The notes: generated from the sequence alone by a model not told the origin. Shown: positions 28,186-38,258, counted from the stretch's first letter. The stretch: DNA of 64,000 nt from Parahoeflea alexandrii (GCF_027214025.1 NZ_JAPWHB010000003.1:496001-560000); one strand, 5' to 3'. A program made the numbers and translations.

Positions 28186-29049
28186 ATGAAAGCGATTTCC
28201 GCAAACAGACAGATGGTGCGTGCCGCCATGGCCGCTCCCTATCTCGAACGGGAACAGGAGCATGACCTTGCGGTCCGCTGGAAAGACAAGAAGGACCAGG
28301 ACGCGCTGCACCAGATCACCATGGCGCACATGCGGCTGGTGATATCGATGGCTTCCAAGTTCCGCAACTTCGGCCTGCCGATGAACGACCTGATCCAGGA
28401 AGGCCATGTCGGCCTGCTTGAGGCGGCCGCCCGGTTCGATCCCGAACGGGATGTGCGGTTTTCGACCTACGCCACCTGGTGGATCCGGGCTTCCATCCAG
28501 GATTACGTGTTGCGGAACTGGTCCATCGTCCGCGGCGGCACCAGCTCGGCCCAGAAGGCGCTGTTTTTCAACCTGCGCCGGCTTCGGGCGAGGCTTGCCC
28601 AGGACGATCCGAGCCTTCCCGAGAGCGCCATCCACTCCCAGATCGCCAATACGCTCGGCGTTCATGCCAAAGATGTCGAGGTGATGAACGCGCGCCTGTC
28701 GGGATCGGACTCGTCGTTGAACGCTCCGATGTCGAATGGAGATGATGGTGCATCGTCCGACCGCATGGATTTTCTCAGAAGCGACGAGCCACTGCCCGAC
28801 GAACAGGTGTCGACGATCATCGACGAAGAACGCCGCAATATCTGGCTTGATGACGCGCTCAACACGCTCAATCCGCGCGAACTTCGCATCATCCGCGAGC
28901 GGCGGTTGAGCGAGGATGGGGCGACGCTCGAGTCGCTCGGCTCGGAACTCGGCATCTCCAAGGAGCGAGTGCGCCAGATCGAAAACCGGGCTCTGGAAAA
29001 GCTGAAGGCCGTGCTGACGACGGCCACGCCCGAGATCGCCAGCCTCTGA
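28186..29049 (+). CDS. rpoH2: RNA polymerase sigma-32 factor RpoH2
   Basis: 287 residues. Region 2 holds HMRLVISMASKFRNFGLP, DLIQEGHVGLLEAA, and the RpoH-box region around NWSIVRGGTSSAQKALFFN. Region 4 holds LGSELGISKERVRQIENRAL. The QKALFFNLRR RpoH box marks it as a heat-shock type. The second-copy type (RpoH2) is inferred from its position next to carD/fdxA and the S. meliloti-like order. RpoH2 serves oxidative and stationary-phase stress. ATG 28186 follows GGAGG at five bases. Confidence 0.92.
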   Translation: MKAISANRQMVRAAMAAPYLEREQEHDLAVRWKDKKDQDALHQITMAHMRLVISMASKFRNFGLPMNDLIQEGHVGLLEAAARFDPERDVRFSTYATWWIRASIQDYVLRNWSIVRGGTSSAQKALFFNLRRLRARLAQDDPSLPESAIHSQIANTLGVHAKDVEVMNARLSGSDSSLNAPMSNGDDGASSDRMDFLRSDEPLPDEQVSTIIDEERRNIWLDDALNTLNPRELRIIRERRLSEDGATLESLGSELGISKERVRQIENRALEKLKAVLTTATPEIASL

Positions 29050-29091
29050 ACGGAGACGGAGAGCCTGCGGGGGCCATGTTTCCCCGCCGAT

Positions 29092-30600
29092 TCAGCGGTC
29101 GCTGACGATCTTGACCTTCTGGCCGGCCGATACCACGGAGCCGGACGGAATTGCATTGAGCAACCTGAACAGCTCAAGCTTGCGTTCGACGCCTTTCATC
29201 CTCGCGGCCAGCGAAACCACTGTGTCGCCGGGGGAGACGGTGACGATCCGGATCCGCAACGGCTGAACTTGTCTGATTTCAGCGGCCGACATCCTGCGGA
29301 ACCCGGCGCGAACGACCGAAGCCGTGGGCTCGAGGTCGCGGCTGCCGCTCGGCGCGGCGGTTAAAAACCGATAGATGCGGTCCTTCAGCCTCACCACTGT
29401 GATATCGAAATCCCAGCGGTCTGCACTGGCGCGGGCGGTGGCGGCGGGCAATCCGTCGATGCGGGTCGGCCTGATCGAGGAGGGATCCAGGCCGGTGACC
29501 CAGCCGCTCGCGATATAGTCCGTCAGGGACTGGTTGCTGTCGTCGGTCACGCCGTCAAAGCGGATCGCCATATCTCCGGGGCCCGTTGCCATCACGGCGT
29601 CGGCGTTGTTGTCGATCCTGAAACCCGCCGGGACCCTGAACTTGATCCCCAGGACCGGGTGGAGGAATTCGGTGCCGCGGACATAGCCCTCATTCGGGCT
29701 GTCGCCGAACAGCAGTCCGTCAATGCCCTCGAGATAGTAGTCGCGGCCGCGGTCACCGACACCTTCGGGCCCGAAGGCGCGTGCATGGTTCTTGGCAAGC
29801 TGCACCCGCTGCGGCGCATTTGGGTGACTGGCGAGAAAGTCGAGGCTTGAATCCGCTTCGGGATCGACGGCGGTGAATTGCTGGTTGGCATTCATCGATT
29901 CGAGAAACCGCGGCGCCGCATAGGGGTCGTAGCCGGCCTCGCCGAGCATTCTCACGCCGATGACGTCGGCCTGGAGTTCCTGATTGCGAGAGAAGGCGGC
30001 AAGAGACAGCTTGCCGCGGGCGACCGCGCGCCGGCCGTCTATGGAATTGGCAAACAGTTCCTCGGCCACCTGGCCGGCAATCTCGACCTCCTGTTCGCGG
30101 CGTTGCCGTTCCAGGCCGTGATTGGCGGTGACGTGCGCCATTTCGTGCGACAGGACGGCCGCCACTTCCGAGGCGTCATTGGCGAGCGCCAGCAGGCCGC
30201 GGGTGACGTAAAGATAGCCGCCCGGCAAGGCGAAGGCGTTGACCGCAGGCGAATTGAGAACGGTGATGCGATAGGCTTGGCTCGGGTTTTCCGAGACGAG
30301 AGTCAATGCCCCGACGATGCGCGCCACCAGCCGCTCGGTCTTGGCGTCGCGGAACTCACCGCCATAGCTGGCGATGATGCGCGGGTGCTCGTTGGCACCT
30401 ATGCGTGTGCGTGGATCGGAGGCGCCGGCCTTTTCCGCAGTTTGCGGTGTGGCAGATGGCTTGACGGCCGGCTCATAGACGTCGACCCCGAGTGTCTGGC
30501 AGCCAAACAGCAGCAGGCCGCCCGTCGCCACCAGCGCGATGCGAAGCTTGTTGCCGATTGCCGGTTTGGTTCTTGTGCGGGGCGCAGCGATCTTGGCCAT
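29092..30600 (-). CDS. M48 family zinc metalloprotease, probable lipoprotein with LysM-like C-terminus
   Basis: 502 residues. A lipobox ends at Cys34 (LLLFGC). The M48 zinc site HEMAH is at 152-156, with the third ligand Glu in SRNQELQADVIG near 209. A C-terminal LysM-like segment follows (VSPGDTVVSLAARMKGVE, SVVSAGQKVKIV). This is the BepA/YfgC/LoiP-like architecture used for outer-membrane protein quality control. The lysine after the signal suggests outer-membrane sorting. The gene converges with rpoH2. Confidence 0.9.
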   Translation of the reverse strand: MAKIAAPRTRTKPAIGNKLRIALVATGGLLLFGCQTLGVDVYEPAVKPSATPQTAEKAGASDPRTRIGANEHPRIIASYGGEFRDAKTERLVARIVGALTLVSENPSQAYRITVLNSPAVNAFALPGGYLYVTRGLLALANDASEVAAVLSHEMAHVTANHGLERQRREQEVEIAGQVAEELFANSIDGRRAVARGKLSLAAFSRNQELQADVIGVRMLGEAGYDPYAAPRFLESMNANQQFTAVDPEADSSLDFLASHPNAPQRVQLAKNHARAFGPEGVGDRGRDYYLEGIDGLLFGDSPNEGYVRGTEFLHPVLGIKFRVPAGFRIDNNADAVMATGPGDMAIRFDGVTDDSNQSLTDYIASGWVTGLDPSSIRPTRIDGLPAATARASADRWDFDITVVRLKDRIYRFLTAAPSGSRDLEPTASVVRAGFRRMSAAEIRQVQPLRIRIVTVSPGDTVVSLAARMKGVERKLELFRLLNAIPSGSVVSAGQKVKIVSDR

Positions 30601-30738
30601 GGTCCGGATTGTTTTCTGGTCATCTTGATGCCGGGACGGAAGCTGAAAATCTCACAGGCCGGAACTCAGGCTCTGGTCTATCCCAATTTGCGCCGCTTCT
30701 CCAGTGGCAAACACTCGCGTCGAAATTGTGGCGCGGTC

Positions 30739-31464
30739 TCATTTTCCGGCTGCACTGCCAAGGTAGGCCTCCAGGTCGGGCAGGTCGTGGCGTTCGAAGA
30801 AGCCTGCCGCAGGCGCGTCGGCGATAATCCGGCCCCTGGCTATGAACAGGATCTGACCGGCTGCAGTGCGGGCCTCATCGGGGTCGTGCGTGACCATGAG
30901 CACCGTTGCGCCGACCTCGGAGCAGATCTCCAGCATCAGGGCAAGCATATCCGCGGCAAGGCCGGGGCCGAGGCCGTCAAACGGCTCGTCGAGCAACAAC
31001 AGCGGGCGACGGCGGGCGAAGGCGCGGGCCAGCGCCACCCGTTGCCGCTCGCCGCCCGACAGGGTTGCCGGCATCCGCTTGCCGAAACCCGCGAGGCCGA
31101 CCCTTTCGAGCGCGTGCTCGACCCGGGTCCAGGCGGCTGCATCGAGCCGCAGCGAAGGGTTGAGGCCGATGCCGATATTGGTGCGAATATCGAGATGGGC
31201 AAACAGGTTGTTGTCCTGAAACACCATGGAGATGCCGCGTTCGGCAGGGGCAAGACCGGTCACGTCGCGGCCATCAATTCGGATCCGGCCGCTGTCGGGT
31301 GTCAGGAAGCCGGCGGCGAGATTGAGCAGGGTCGACTTGCCGGCGCCGGAGGGCCCGAGAATGGCGGTCACGGTTCCCGCCTCCCGCCGGAACGAGAACT
31401 CGGCGCCGAGATCGCCGATGCCGTAGACAACGCCTTCAAACGCAATTGCTGGTTCCTGTGTCAT
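30739..31464 (-). CDS. thiQ: Thiamine ABC transporter ATP-binding protein ThiQ
   Basis: 241 residues of an ABC ATPase: Walker A GPSGAGKSTLLN, signature LSGGERQRVALARAFA, Walker B LLLLDEPFDGLGPG, and the switch His in MVTHDPDEA. Compact size and its place after thiP and thiB under a TPP riboswitch identify it as ThiQ. It overlaps thiP by four bases, so the two are translationally coupled. It powers import of thiamine, thiamine phosphate and TPP. Confidence 0.93.
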   Translation of the reverse strand: MTQEPAIAFEGVVYGIGDLGAEFSFRREAGTVTAILGPSGAGKSTLLNLAAGFLTPDSGRIRIDGRDVTGLAPAERGISMVFQDNNLFAHLDIRTNIGIGLNPSLRLDAAAWTRVEHALERVGLAGFGKRMPATLSGGERQRVALARAFARRRPLLLLDEPFDGLGPGLAADMLALMLEICSEVGATVLMVTHDPDEARTAAGQILFIARGRIIADAPAAGFFERHDLPDLEAYLGSAAGK

Positions 31465-33083
31465 CGCAGTCCGCTTCCGTTCCGGTTGCCGAGCCTGTCG
31501 GCGAGGATCATCAGACCCATGGTGAGGCCTCCCAGAAGCAGCGCCAGGCCGGCGGCGTCGCTGGTCCGGTAACTTCCCAGTTTCTGATACAACAGCCAGG
31601 GCAGGGTGACGATCCGGTCGCTGCCAAACAGCGCGATGGCGCCCAGATCACCGAGCGACAGGGCGACGGCGAAGACGAAGCCGGTCGCCAGGGCCGGCAG
31701 CATGGCGGGCATGTCGATCTGCCAAAGCCGGTTGAGGCCGACCAGGCCGAGCGACACGGCCAGCCGACCATTGCGCTCCATGGTGCCTTGATGCGCGGGC
31801 TCCATCACCCGCATGACGAAGGGCAGCGCCATCAGAGCATTGACCAGAGTGATCACCGCCAAAGGCGCCAGCAACTGGCCGGTTCCGCCGCCAAGCGTCA
31901 GGAACCATCCGGCACCGAGAACGACGGGCGGCACAAGAAGCGTCAGGGATCCCGCTGCGCTCGACAGCCCTGCCAGCAGGCCCATCAAGGCTGAGCCGGG
32001 CCGGGCGCCGGCCGAATAGCGGGCGCGCACCAGGAGGCTCGCGAGCAGGACCGACAGCGACGCAGCGGCAAGGCCGATCAGCAGGCTGGTCATTGCCGCG
32101 CGCCAGAACAGGGCGTCACCAAGCAAGCGCGACATGTCGGCGCTCAATCCGGAAACCAGCACCGCAGCCATCGGCGCACCGACAAAGACGCCGCCCAGCC
32201 CGATCAGCATTGCATCCGGGACAGCATGAATGCCGCCGCCGACATCCGGGCGGTTGCTGGCGCCGCCCTTGGTGTCGCCGGCCTCTGTCGGCGCGGAGAT
32301 CAGCTTGAGAGCGAGCATCACCACCAGGGTCAGGCCGACCTGGATGAGCGAAAGCAGCACCGCCCGGCCGGGATCGAAATCAAAGCGCAGCGCCTGGTAG
32401 ATGGCGACCTCCAGCGTGGTCGCCGCCGGTCCGCCGCCAAGCACCAGGACCAGTGTGAAGGAGGTGGCGCAGAGCATGAACACCAGCCCCGCCGCACCGG
32501 TCGCGGACCGGCGTATCGCAGGCCATTCGACGAGGCGGAACAGCGAAAGTCCACCCATACCCAGATTGGCGGCGGTCTTCCAGTACTCCGGCGGCAGGCG
32601 TTCCAGCGCCGGCAGGATCAGCCGGACTGCCAGCGGCAGGTTGAAGAACACGTGGGCGACGAGAATGCCGCTCAGGCCGTAGATCGAGAACGGGGTTTCG
32701 ACGCCGAGGACGGACAGGCCCTTGTTGGCGATGCCGTTGCGGCCCCAGATCTCGATCAGGCCGAGGGCGGCCACCAGCGGCGGCAATCCAAGCGGCACTG
32801 CAAACAGGCTGATCAGCCAGCGCCGCCCCGGAAAGACGGGGCGGCGGGCAAGGGCCCGGGTCAGCGGCACCGCGAAGAGCAGGCTGAGAAGGGTCGACAG
32901 GCCTGCCTGCAGCAGGGTGAACCGGGTGATCCGCAGCAGGTAGCTACCCTGACTCGAGTTGAACCCGGTCCCGCCGCCGTGGGAGAGCAGAACCGCAAGC
33001 GGCGCCGCCAGCGCCAGGCCGACGCATAGCAGGGCGGCAATGCCCGCCAACCGTGATGTGCGATGTTCGGCCCGGGTCAGCAT
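31461..33083 (-). CDS. thiP: Thiamine ABC transporter permease ThiP
   Basis: 540 residues with about 12 membrane helices in two fused permease halves, each with an EAA-type loop (LPPEYWKTAANLGMGGLSLF; then VSLGLVGLNRLWQIDMP). Start ATG 33083 begins MLTRAEHRTSRLAG, 8 bp after the thiB stop. An in-frame ATG at 33116 would overlap thiB. Operon thiBPQ. Confidence 0.92.
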   Translation of the reverse strand: MLTRAEHRTSRLAGIAALLCVGLALAAPLAVLLSHGGGTGFNSSQGSYLLRITRFTLLQAGLSTLLSLLFAVPLTRALARRPVFPGRRWLISLFAVPLGLPPLVAALGLIEIWGRNGIANKGLSVLGVETPFSIYGLSGILVAHVFFNLPLAVRLILPALERLPPEYWKTAANLGMGGLSLFRLVEWPAIRRSATGAAGLVFMLCATSFTLVLVLGGGPAATTLEVAIYQALRFDFDPGRAVLLSLIQVGLTLVVMLALKLISAPTEAGDTKGGASNRPDVGGGIHAVPDAMLIGLGGVFVGAPMAAVLVSGLSADMSRLLGDALFWRAAMTSLLIGLAAASLSVLLASLLVRARYSAGARPGSALMGLLAGLSSAAGSLTLLVPPVVLGAGWFLTLGGGTGQLLAPLAVITLVNALMALPFVMRVMEPAHQGTMERNGRLAVSLGLVGLNRLWQIDMPAMLPALATGFVFAVALSLGDLGAIALFGSDRIVTLPWLLYQKLGSYRTSDAAGLALLLGGLTMGLMILADRLGNRNGSGLR

Positions 33084-33091
33084 GGCGGCCT

Positions 33092-34102
33092 TCAGCGGCT
33101 CATGGCGCCGAGCCATTCCTCGATCCAGGCGGCACGGTTCTGTTCGACCTCCTCGGGCGAGTAAAGGAAGGTTGTTTTCGGGGAGACCAGGGTGGAGAAG
33201 GCTTCCGGCAGTTCCATGGTGACGGGTGCCGCCGGCATCATCCAGTTGTTGGTGGGGATCTCGTTCTGGAAACCGGGCGTCATCATGAAGCTCAGGAACT
33301 GGCGTGCCAGGTCCTTGTCCGGGGCGTTGGCGAGCAGGCCGGCGACCTCGATCTGCAGGTAATGGCCTTCGGAAAATTCAGCCGCCTGGTAGCGGTTGGT
33401 TCCCTCGGCGACCATGTGGTAGGCGGCCGAGGTGGTGTAGGACAGCACCATCGGCGCTTCGCCTGAGGTGAACAGGCCATAGGCTTCCGACCAGCCCGGC
33501 GTCACGGTCAGCACGCGCTTCGAGAGTTTCCGCCAGGCGGAGGCCGCGTCGTCGCCATAGACCGACTTCATCCACAGCAGCAGACCAAGGCCCGGTGTCG
33601 AGGTGCGCGGATCCTGGATGACGATCTTCTGTTCCGGGTCGCCTTCGACCAGCTCTTTAAGGCTTGCAGGCGGTGTGCTGATCGCCTCGCTGTCATAGAT
33701 AACGGCGAAATGGCCGTAATCATAGGGGATGAACACGTCGTCGCTGAAGCCGCCGGGGATCTTGACCGCCTTGGTATCCAGGCCGTGCGCCTCGAACAGG
33801 CCGGTGGCCTTTGCTTCGGCAACCAGGTTGGTGTCGAGTCCCAGCACGATGCCGGCCTCGGCCTTGTCGCCCTCGAGCTTGAGGCGGTTGAGGAGGGCCA
33901 CGCCATCGGCGACGCCGACCCATTTGAGATCGCAGCCGCACTCTGCTTCAAAGGCTGCTTCAATCTTTGGGCCAGGGCCCCATTCGGCAATGAAGCTCTC
34001 GTAGGTATAGACCGTTAACGCCTTGTCAGCACCGATCGCCGGGGCTGCGAGAAAGGGGAAAAGGGCTGCCAGGGCAGCAGGAAGAAATCTGTACTTGCGC
34101 AT
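33092..34102 (-). CDS. thiB: Thiamine-binding periplasmic protein ThiB
   Basis: 336 residues. Sec signal peptide ending around APAIGA (residue 24), then the ThiB/TbpA binding fold with [38 protein letters not shown], and the ligand-clamp region [20 protein letters not shown]. It captures thiamine and its phosphates in the periplasm for ThiPQ. It is the first gene behind the TPP riboswitch. Confidence 0.94.
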   Translation of the reverse strand: MRKYRFLPAALAALFPFLAAPAIGADKALTVYTYESFIAEWGPGPKIEAAFEAECGCDLKWVGVADGVALLNRLKLEGDKAEAGIVLGLDTNLVAEAKATGLFEAHGLDTKAVKIPGGFSDDVFIPYDYGHFAVIYDSEAISTPPASLKELVEGDPEQKIVIQDPRTSTPGLGLLLWMKSVYGDDAASAWRKLSKRVLTVTPGWSEAYGLFTSGEAPMVLSYTTSAAYHMVAEGTNRYQAAEFSEGHYLQIEVAGLLANAPDKDLARQFLSFMMTPGFQNEIPTNNWMMPAAPVTMELPEAFSTLVSPKTTFLYSPEEVEQNRAAWIEEWLGAMSR

Positions 34103-34153
34103 CGATCGCGCCTCCTTGGTTCAGAAAAACAGGAATAGGCGCGATGTGCACGT

Positions 34154-34240
34154 CTAATCCCTCCGCCGGTACAAACCGGATCAGGTTCTTCGGGTTGACC
34201 ATCTGGTCTCTCAGCATGGCAAATGCCAGGCACCCCGTTA
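34154..34240 (-). promoter_or_regulatory. TPP riboswitch (THI element) controlling thiBPQ
   Basis: Read on the minus strand from 34240: GGGGTGCC, CTGAGAGACC, AACCCGAAGAACCTGATCCG, and a closing GCGGAGGGATTA. These are the conserved elements of the thiamin pyrophosphate aptamer. It lies 52 bp upstream of thiB and should lower transport-gene expression when TPP is plentiful. Confidence 0.93.
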
Positions 34241-34310
34241 GAGCGGGACAAGACATAGAATTTCTTCCAGACGCTGGCAAGTGCGCGCAAAGCTGCTATT
34301 GGCATGCGCC

Positions 34311-34964
34311 ATGAGTTCAAATTCCACTTTTGCCATCCTGCTCGGCGGGGTGCTCGAGATTGACGACCGCGTTCTGGCGCTGACGGCGGGCGCGCGGGCG
34401 ATTGCCGCCGACGGCGGCATCGTCCATGCGCAGGCGCTTGGCCTGACGCCCGAATTGTGGGTCGGCGATTTCGATTCGACCTCGACCGATCTCACCGAAC
34501 GGCATGCCGGCATTCCGCGGCTGCCGTTCCCGGCGGAAAAGAATTTCACCGACGGCGAACTGGCGATTGAACAGGCGATCGAGCGCGGTGCTGCGCGGCT
34601 GATCCTGATCGGCTCGTTTGGTGGCGCGCGCACCGATCATGCGCTGTCGCATCTGATGCAAGCCGTCACCCTGGCCGAGCGGGGGCTCGATGTGGTGCTG
34701 ACCTCCGGCGTCGAAGAGGCGGTTCCGTTGTTGTCCGGGTCGCGGGAGCTCGATCTTCCCGCCGGCTCACTGTTTTCGGTCATCGCGTTTACCGCGCTCA
34801 ATGGCCTCAGCCTGTCCGGAGCGAAATATCCGCTCGACAGGGCCAATATTGCATTTGGTGCGTCACGCACCATCTCGAACGTGGCCGAGGGCCGCCTGAC
34901 CGCGAGCCTTGGTTCCGGGCGCGCCCTCATCGTCGCCCGCCCTCATGATTTTTCCGGAGCCTGA
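34311..34964 (+). CDS. thiN: Thiamin pyrophosphokinase
   Basis: 217 residues. ADGGIVHAQALGLTPELWVGD and DFDST hold the metal-binding Asp residues of the kinase domain; FPAEKNFTDGELAIE and GSFGGARTDHAL are typical of thiamin pyrophosphokinases; a small beta C-terminal thiamin-binding domain follows (LNGLSLSGAKYPL, RTISNVAEG). It transfers pyrophosphate from ATP to thiamin, making TPP. It is divergent from the riboswitch-controlled thiBPQ importer. This gives the cell thiamin salvage: import plus activation. Confidence 0.92.
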   Translation: MSSNSTFAILLGGVLEIDDRVLALTAGARAIAADGGIVHAQALGLTPELWVGDFDSTSTDLTERHAGIPRLPFPAEKNFTDGELAIEQAIERGAARLILIGSFGGARTDHALSHLMQAVTLAERGLDVVLTSGVEEAVPLLSGSRELDLPAGSLFSVIAFTALNGLSLSGAKYPLDRANIAFGASRTISNVAEGRLTASLGSGRALIVARPHDFSGA

Positions 34965-34966
34965 GC

Positions 34967-36799
34967 ATGGCGCCTCCCATTCTGAAACTCGACGACATCA
35001 GGCTTTCCTTCGGCGGAGCGCCGCTGCTTGACGGGGCCGAGCTGCAGGTCGAACCTGGCGACCGGATCTGCCTTGTCGGCCGCAATGGCTCGGGCAAATC
35101 GACACTTCTGAAGATTGCCGCCGGGCAGGTCGAGCCGCAATCGGGCGAGATCTTCCGGCATCCCTCCTCGACCATCCGCTACCTGCCGCAGGCGCCGGAT
35201 TTCGATGGCTTCAAGACGGTCCAGGCCTATGCGGAAGCCGGCCTCGGTCCGAGCGACGATCCGCACAGGGTCAGCTATCTGCTCGAGCATCTCGGGCTCG
35301 ACGGCGAGGCCGACCCGCAAACGCTTTCCGGCGGCGAAGCCCGCCGAGCGGCGCTGGCTCGGGTGCTGGCGCCGGAGCCGGATATCCTGCTGCTGGACGA
35401 ACCGACCAACCATCTCGACCTGCCGACCATCGAATGGCTGGAAGAAGAACTTCTGCGCAGCCGCGGCGCGCTGCTGGTGATCTCGCATGACCGGCGGTTT
35501 CTCGAGCGCATCAGCCGGGTCACGGTCTGGCTCGACCGGGGCCGCTCGCTGAGGCTGGATCGCGGTTTTGGACATTTCGAGGCCTGGCGGGATTCGGTGC
35601 TGGAAGCCGAAGAGCTGGAGCAGCACAAGCTCGGGCGTCAGATCGAGCGCGAGGAACACTGGCTTCGCTACGGCGTGACCGCGCGGCGCAAGCGCAACAT
35701 GCGGCGTCTGTCGGATCTCAAGACCATGCGCGCTGAGCATCGCGGCCACAAGGGACCGCAGGGGCGGATCAATGCCCAGGTAGCCGAGGGCCGCGATTCG
35801 GGCAAGCTGGTGATCGAGGCGGAAGGAATCTCCAAGAGCTATGACGGTGCGCCCGCAGTGGTGCGCGACTTCTCGATGCGGATCAATCGCGGCGACTGCA
35901 TCGGCATCGTCGGCCCCAATGGTGCAGGCAAGACGACGCTTCTCAAGATGCTGATCGGCGAACTCGAGTCGGATACCGGCTTTGTCAGGCATGGATCGAA
36001 GCTCGACATCGCGGTGCTCGACCAGCGCCGCGAAGTGCTCAATCCGGACGAGACGCTGGCGCATTACCTGACAGACGGGCGCGGCGACAATCTGCTGGTC
36101 AACGGCGAAGCCAAACATGTCACCGGCTACATGAAGGACTTCCTGTTCCAGCCGGAACAGGCGCGGACCCCGATCCGCAACCTGTCGGGCGGCGAGAAGG
36201 CGCGGCTGGTGCTGGCGCGGATCCTGTCGCGGCCTTCGAACCTGCTGATCCTTGATGAGCCGACGAACGATCTCGACATGGAGACGCTGGACCTGCTGCA
36301 GGAAGTCGTCGCCTCCTATCCCGGAACCGTGATCCTGGTCAGCCATGACCGCGATTTTCTCGACCGCACGGTCACCTCGACCCTTGCGCCGGCGAACCCG
36401 GCGGAACCTGACGGGCGATGGATTGCCTATGCCGGCGGATATTCCGACATGCTGACACAACGCGGTGTCGAGGCGCGGGAGAAGAAGGCCCGCTCGGCCC
36501 AGGAGACGGCCAGCACCGCCTCAGCGCCGAAGCCGCAGACGGCCAGCCGCGACGCCTCGCGCAAGCTCTCCTACAAGCAGAAATTCGCGCTGGAGTCGCT
36601 TCCCGGAAAGATCGAGGAAGCGCAGGCAAAGCTCGCGAAGATCGAGGCGGAAATGGCCGATCCAAAACTGTTTGCCAAGGACCCGGACGGGTTTGCCGCC
36701 CGGGCCAAGACCCACGATGCGCTCAAGGGCGAGATCGAGGCGATGGAAAGTGAATGGATGGAGCTCGAGATCCTGCGCGAGGAAATCGAGGGCAGCTAA
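34967..36799 (+). CDS. uup: ABC-F family ATPase (Uup-like)
   Basis: 610 residues without membrane segments. Two ABC cassettes are present: GRNGSGKSTLLK / LSGGEARRAALARVLAPEPD, and GPNGAGKTTLLK / LSGGEKARLVLARILSRPS, each with LDEPTN. An inter-domain linker and a C-terminal coiled-coil region (about 505-610, rich in K/E/A) follow, as in Uup. ABC-F proteins act on the ribosome or, for Uup, on branched DNA. It starts two bases after the thiN stop, so the two are probably co-expressed. Confidence 0.9.
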   Translation: MAPPILKLDDIRLSFGGAPLLDGAELQVEPGDRICLVGRNGSGKSTLLKIAAGQVEPQSGEIFRHPSSTIRYLPQAPDFDGFKTVQAYAEAGLGPSDDPHRVSYLLEHLGLDGEADPQTLSGGEARRAALARVLAPEPDILLLDEPTNHLDLPTIEWLEEELLRSRGALLVISHDRRFLERISRVTVWLDRGRSLRLDRGFGHFEAWRDSVLEAEELEQHKLGRQIEREEHWLRYGVTARRKRNMRRLSDLKTMRAEHRGHKGPQGRINAQVAEGRDSGKLVIEAEGISKSYDGAPAVVRDFSMRINRGDCIGIVGPNGAGKTTLLKMLIGELESDTGFVRHGSKLDIAVLDQRREVLNPDETLAHYLTDGRGDNLLVNGEAKHVTGYMKDFLFQPEQARTPIRNLSGGEKARLVLARILSRPSNLLILDEPTNDLDMETLDLLQEVVASYPGTVILVSHDRDFLDRTVTSTLAPANPAEPDGRWIAYAGGYSDMLTQRGVEAREKKARSAQETASTASAPKPQTASRDASRKLSYKQKFALESLPGKIEEAQAKLAKIEAEMADPKLFAKDPDGFAARAKTHDALKGEIEAMESEWMELEILREEIEGS

Positions 36800-36863
36800 A
36801 GCCAACGGAGCGCTCATGCGGGCTGCTTGAGCGCTCCTTCCATTTCTCGAGCCGCCTTTTGCG

Positions 36864-37238
36864 TCAGGCGACCTTTGTCACCGAAGCGATGACGAAGGTG
36901 TGCAGTTCGTCGGCGCCGTGATCACGGATCGATATGTATTCCCCGGTCTTGAAGACATGGTTGGAGAGCCGGAAGCCGGTTTCATCGTCGTCATCGTCGG
37001 CGGGATCGTAATCGAAAGCCCAGCCGCCTTTCGGATGATGGACGAGATAGCCCAGTTCCGAGCGCTCACCATCCCAGAAACGAACGACGGTCGAGGATGA
37101 CGGCGCCTTTTCCCAGGCTTCCTTGTCGAGATGGCCTTCCTGATCCAGCGGGGCATGGATGTCGTAGCCGCGATGGACATTGCCTTCGGGGAATTCCTTG
37201 TTGCGGGCCATGACCAGATGGATGTGGTAAAGCGTCAT
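36864..37238 (-). CDS. Conserved hypothetical cytoplasmic protein
   Basis: 124 residues, no signal or membrane helix. It starts MTLYHIHLVMARNKEFPEGN and has an acidic run (ADDDDDET) and a C-terminal segment SIRDHGADELHTFVIASV. I recall only uncharacterised rhizobial proteins of this size. Its ATG is 177 bp from the divergent AAA ATPase start. Confidence 0.7.
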   Translation of the reverse strand: MTLYHIHLVMARNKEFPEGNVHRGYDIHAPLDQEGHLDKEAWEKAPSSSTVVRFWDGERSELGYLVHHPKGGWAFDYDPADDDDDETGFRLSNHVFKTGEYISIRDHGADELHTFVIASVTKVA

Positions 37239-37415
37239 GTCATTCTCCAGTTGATGCGATGAGCAGGTTTGGATTCATCCTGTCCTGCCGTTCCCTCCGC
37301 CGCCTTGATCTGGCGCAAACCGTTGATGTGGCTTGCGGGTTGCGTCACGGGCCCGAGTATGGTGTTGAAGACGGTATCGAACCAAGCCGCCGGATTTGCG
37401 GCGTATGGAGGAAAT

Positions 37416-38258
37416 ATGCAGTTTGAAGGCACGTCCGCCTATGTCGCGGAAAAGGATCTCACCGTTGCGGTCAATGCGGCGATCCGGCTCGAGCGGCCGC
37501 TTCTGGTCAAGGGAGAACCCGGCACCGGCAAGACCGAGCTTGCGGTGCAGATCGCCAGTGCGCTGGGACTGGAGCTGATTGAATGGTCGGTGAAATCCAC
37601 TACCAAGGCGCAGCAGGGGCTTTACGAGTACGATGCTGTCAGCCGTCTGCGCGACAGCCAGCTTGGCGACGAGCGCGTCAATGACGTGGCCAACTACATC
37701 CGCCGCGGCAAGCTCTGGGAAGCCTTTGCCGCCGACAAGAAGACAGTGCTGCTGATCGACGAGATCGACAAGGCCGACATCGAGTTTCCGAACGACCTGC
37801 TGCAGGAACTCGACCGCATGGAGTTCTTCGTCTACGAGACCGGCGAAACCATCCGGGCGAGGCAGCGGCCGATCGTCATCATCACGTCCAACAACGAGAA
37901 GGAACTGCCTGATGCGTTCCTGCGCCGTTGTTTCTTCCACTATATCCGGTTTCCCGACATGGAGACCCTGCAGCGCATCGTCGACGTGCATTATCCGGGG
38001 ATCAAGCAGACGCTGGTTCGCGAAGCGCTGACCCAGTTCTACGAGATCCGCGAGACGGCTGGCCTCAAGAAAAAACCCTCGACGTCCGAGGCACTCGACT
38101 GGATCCGGCTGCTGGTCGCCGATGATGTTTCGCCGGAAACGCTTCGCGGAGATGCGAAGAACGCGTTGCCGAAACTTCATGGCGCGCTGTTGAAGAACGA
38201 GCAGGATGTTCACCTTTTCGAGAGGCTGGCCTTTTTGGCGCGGCAACGCGGCAATTAG
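37416..38258 (+). CDS. MoxR-type AAA+ ATPase
   Basis: 280 residues. Walker A GEPGTGKTELA, Walker B VLLIDEIDKAD, sensor 1 VIITSNNEKELPDAF, then the arginine-finger region RRCFFHYIRFPD. MoxR/CoxD ATPases act as metal-insertion or assembly chaperones, usually next to a VWA-domain partner. Here the partner-like gene lies about 7.4 kb downstream (45634). GGAGGA precedes ATG 37416; the upstream open stretch lacks family similarity. Confidence 0.9.
   Translation: MQFEGTSAYVAEKDLTVAVNAAIRLERPLLVKGEPGTGKTELAVQIASALGLELIEWSVKSTTKAQQGLYEYDAVSRLRDSQLGDERVNDVANYIRRGKLWEAFAADKKTVLLIDEIDKADIEFPNDLLQELDRMEFFVYETGETIRARQRPIVIITSNNEKELPDAFLRRCFFHYIRFPDMETLQRIVDVHYPGIKQTLVREALTQFYEIRETAGLKKKPSTSEALDWIRLLVADDVSPETLRGDAKNALPKLHGALLKNEQDVHLFERLAFLARQRGN

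Noticed and set aside
30739-34102. Iron(III) or spermidine/putrescine ABC importer
   Set aside because: The TPP riboswitch, the ThiB-type binding protein and the fused two-half permease identify the thiamine system.
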